NCBI RefSeq assembly: GCF_000384235.1
Contig: NZ_KB913033.1
Span: 496,001 to 560,000 of the forward strand
DNA: 64,000 nt
From: Hydrogenovibrio halophilus DSM 15072
GTDB lineage: Bacteria > Pseudomonadota > Gammaproteobacteria > Thiomicrospirales > Thiomicrospiraceae
Reading direction: 5' to 3'
Part shown: in pieces, positions 62,165-64,000 of the stretch
Layout of the letters: each line of letters opens with the position of its first letter
How positions within the stretch are numbered: the first letter of the stretch is position 1
Program-made: the position numbers and the translations under genes
Notes under the pieces: model-generated
Told to the model about the DNA's origin: nothing
Seen by the model: the letters and a program-made list of their open reading frames with translations, nothing else
Database searches by the model: none

Positions 62165-64000
62165 TTAAATTTTGAACTGTCGTACCAGCTCGTCCAGCTT
62201 GCTGGCCAGCTGCTGCAGGCGGTTGCTGGAGGCTTCGGTATTGCCTGCGCCATCGGCGGTGTTTTGCGACACATAATGAATCTTGTTGATGTGCGCATTC
62301 ACCTCTTGCGCCAGCGCTGTCTGCGCCTGCGCCGCGGTCAGCATTTCCGAGCTCATGTGATTGATGTCTTCAATCAGAATCACCACCGGACTGAGCACCT
62401 CTTCCACCCGCATGACCGAGTCATAGCCTTGCTTGGTGGTTTTGCGGCCGACTTCGACCACACTCACCGTGCTTTCGGTGGCTTTCTGGATTTTTTCGAT
62501 CACTTCTTCGATCTGCGTGGTCGACTCCTGGGTGCGCTGAGCCAGCACCCGAACCTGATCGGCCACCACCGCGAACCCGCGACCGTGCTCACCGGCCCGC
62601 GCCGCTTCGATCGCCGCATTCAGCGCCAACAGATTGGTCTGTTCCGCAATCTCGCGAATCACGTTGGTGACCGTACTGATGGTCTGGCTGTCGTGATTGA
62701 GCTGATTGACCGCTTCGGTGATTTTTTCCATTTCAGTGGAAACCTGGCGAATGGTCATGCCGGCGCTCTTGACCACTTCGCCCCCTTCCTTGACCCGTTC
62801 GGCCGCCTGCTCGGTCGAACGTGAGGTGTTGTGCGAATGGTCTTCCACGCTCTTGGCTTTTTCCGACATCGAAATCATGGATTCCGACAACTGGTTTGAG
62901 GCGTCCAGCTGTTCGTCCGTGCCTTCCTTGGTGGAATGGGTCACTTCCAGCATGCTGCGTGACGCGGTTTCCAGTTCACGCACCGTCTCGGTGACTTCGC
63001 GCAGAGTCTGCTGCATGCGACTGATGAACTCATTGAAATAATAAGCCAGACTGGCCAGTTCGTCCTTGCCGTCCACATGCAGGCGTCGGGTCAGATCGCC
63101 TTCGCCATAGGCGATGTCTTTCATCGCTTCGGCCGAACGTTTGACCGGACGCACCACCGAATCGGTGACGCGCTTGGAAATCAGCATCCCGACCAGTTGA
63201 CCGAAGACCGACAGCGCCAGCAGAATGATCAGGTTGCGCAGGGTGGAATCCACCACCTCATCACTGGTTTCCTGCATCGCCAGCGCAGCGCCGGAGGAAA
63301 TCTCTTCCAGCTGCGTTTCCAGTGAATGGAACAACGGCTGGATTTTATTCTGCATCAACCAGGTGTCCATGCGCCATTTGGGGCCTTCGTGGATCAGCTT
63401 GAGCTGCATGAAATTTTCGCGGTAGATTTCGTAGGCTTTCTGTGCGGATTCCACGCCCATTTCTTCTTCGAACGTCAGTTCCAGCGCATCCTGCTCGGCC
63501 AGTTCGCGCAAACCGGACTCGACCTGATCCAGATAATCCTCGGTGGAACTGACCATGTTGTCAGAGCGGAAGGCCACATAGCCGCGCACACCGCTGAGCA
63601 CATTCAGCCAGTTTTTCTGCAAATCCAGCAGAATGTCCAGAATCGGTTTGCGCTCGGGGCGCAAATCGTTCCATTCGGATTGGATCATCAGGCTGATTTG
63701 CTGCTGAATGGTCACCGCGTGCGGCATCAAATTTTCGTCAACAAAGGCAAAAGCGGGGAATTTTTTGCCGCGATCGGACTGCAGGGCCTGCACCTGCTTC
63801 ACATATTCCGGCAAAGCGCTCAGGCTGGTGGCAATTTTTTCCAGGTTTTCAGATTGAATGTCGGATTGACCAGCGGCTTTCTTTTTCAGCCCCGAGAGCA
63901 TGGATTCGGTCTGAGACAAGCCATTGCGCACCGCGTCCAGGGTTTTGTCCTCCCCGGTCAGCATGTACTGCCCCAGGGTGCTCATGGTTTTTTCAAGTTG
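62165..64000 (-). CDS. Methyl-accepting chemotaxis protein 5, 5' end outside the window
   Basis: The frame is open to the window edge, so the start and first membrane helix are missing. Visible are a periplasmic helical sensor (about 220 residues), a membrane helix ([21 protein letters not shown]), one HAMP unit ([24 protein letters not shown]) and the signalling domain with [21 protein letters not shown] and [12 protein letters not shown]. Unlike MCP1-4 there is a single HAMP unit and no CZB domain or EWAEF tail. The [13 protein letters not shown] and overall plan are those of Pseudomonas/Vibrio-type receptors. An ATG at 63985 is internal and not the real start. Confidence 0.92.
   Translation of the reverse strand, partial: QLEKTMSTLGQYMLTGEDKTLDAVRNGLSQTESMLSGLKKKAAGQSDIQSENLEKIATSLSALPEYVKQVQALQSDRGKKFPAFAFVDENLMPHAVTIQQQISLMIQSEWNDLRPERKPILDILLDLQKNWLNVLSGVRGYVAFRSDNMVSSTEDYLDQVESGLRELAEQDALELTFEEEMGVESAQKAYEIYRENFMQLKLIHEGPKWRMDTWLMQNKIQPLFHSLETQLEEISSGAALAMQETSDEVVDSTLRNLIILLALSVFGQLVGMLISKRVTDSVVRPVKRSAEAMKDIAYGEGDLTRRLHVDGKDELASLAYYFNEFISRMQQTLREVTETVRELETASRSMLEVTHSTKEGTDEQLDASNQLSESMISMSEKAKSVEDHSHNTSRSTEQAAERVKEGGEVVKSAGMTIRQVSTEMEKITEAVNQLNHDSQTISTVTNVIREIAEQTNLLALNAAIEAARAGEHGRGFAVVADQVRVLAQRTQESTTQIEEVIEKIQKATESTVSVVEVGRKTTKQGYDSVMRVEEVLSPVVILIEDINHMSSEMLTAAQAQTALAQEVNAHINKIHYVSQNTADGAGNTEASSNRLQQLASKLDELVRQFKI

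Noticed and set aside
1-64000. tRNA or rRNA genes
   Set aside because: I looked for T-loop-like GTTCRANNC with a paired acceptor stem and for rRNA motifs and found none; a covariance-model scan would be decisive.

Overview
The window comes from a chromosome of a GC-rich, Gram-negative, sulfur-oxidising gammaproteobacterium. The evidence is a soxXYZA thiosulfate-oxidation operon, LPS and lipoprotein genes (lpxC, lgt), gamma-type gene orders (trmJ-cysE-iscR, murC-ddlB-ftsQ-ftsA-lpxC-secA-argJ) and many chemoreceptors. A chemolithoautotroph of the Thiomicrospira / Hydrogenovibrio / Sulfurivirga group fits best, but this is inferred from gene content, not from a marker gene. I see no rRNA, tRNA, prophage, CRISPR array or complete insertion sequence.

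Layout. 1-3.8 kb: trmJ-cysE-iscR-iscA and ndk-rlmN, all on minus, with the core ISC genes missing between iscA and ndk; suhB diverges from trmJ. 4.8-12.5 kb (minus): leuA-holD-rimI, pssA, a sugar module (galU, pgi and a UDP-glucose-dehydrogenase homologue that has lost its catalytic cysteine), and tusA. 12.7-16.6 kb (plus): bepA and soxXYZA. 16.8-25.4 kb: terB-like, ilvD, argA, rnt, grxD, a N-acetylglutaminylglutamine amidotransferase, coaE and a MutT-ThiE fusion. 25.5-33.1 kb: three tandem chemoreceptors, each with five HAMP-like units and nearly identical C-terminal halves. 33.2-45 kb: hisC, then argJ, secA, lpxC, ftsA, ftsQ, ddlB and murC on minus; ftsZ is absent from its usual place between ftsA and lpxC. 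45-50.3 kb: sufBCDS behind a very good IscR-type operator. 50.5-54 kb: zinc uptake (znuA plus a CobW-like protein; divergent znuCB). 54.5-64 kb: a zinc-binding (CZB) chemoreceptor, folA-thyA, lgt, a Gln-rich secreted protein behind a possible RNA switch, cheW, an HDOD protein and a further chemoreceptor cut by the window end.

How the parts connect. IscR and IscA from a reduced isc locus probably work with SufBCDS as the main Fe-S assembly route; IlvD, GrxD and RlmN in this window depend on Fe-S clusters. ZnuABC, the CobW-like protein and the CZB receptor suggest a zinc-acquisition and zinc-sensing neighbourhood. Five chemoreceptors, CheW and the HDOD protein form a large taxis and signalling set.

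Repeats are the most unusual feature. (1) A palindrome, consensus TTnACCAGGCCTGGTnAA, has twelve exact 12-bp cores spread over the window, with one in every convergent gene gap that has room for it. (2) A 163-182 bp foldback element with inverted ends occurs three times, once exactly where ftsZ is expected and once inside the znuA/znuC divergent promoter region. (3) A structured repeat of 141-205 bp and a hairpin repeat of about 80 bp occur together at 34 kb and 54 kb.
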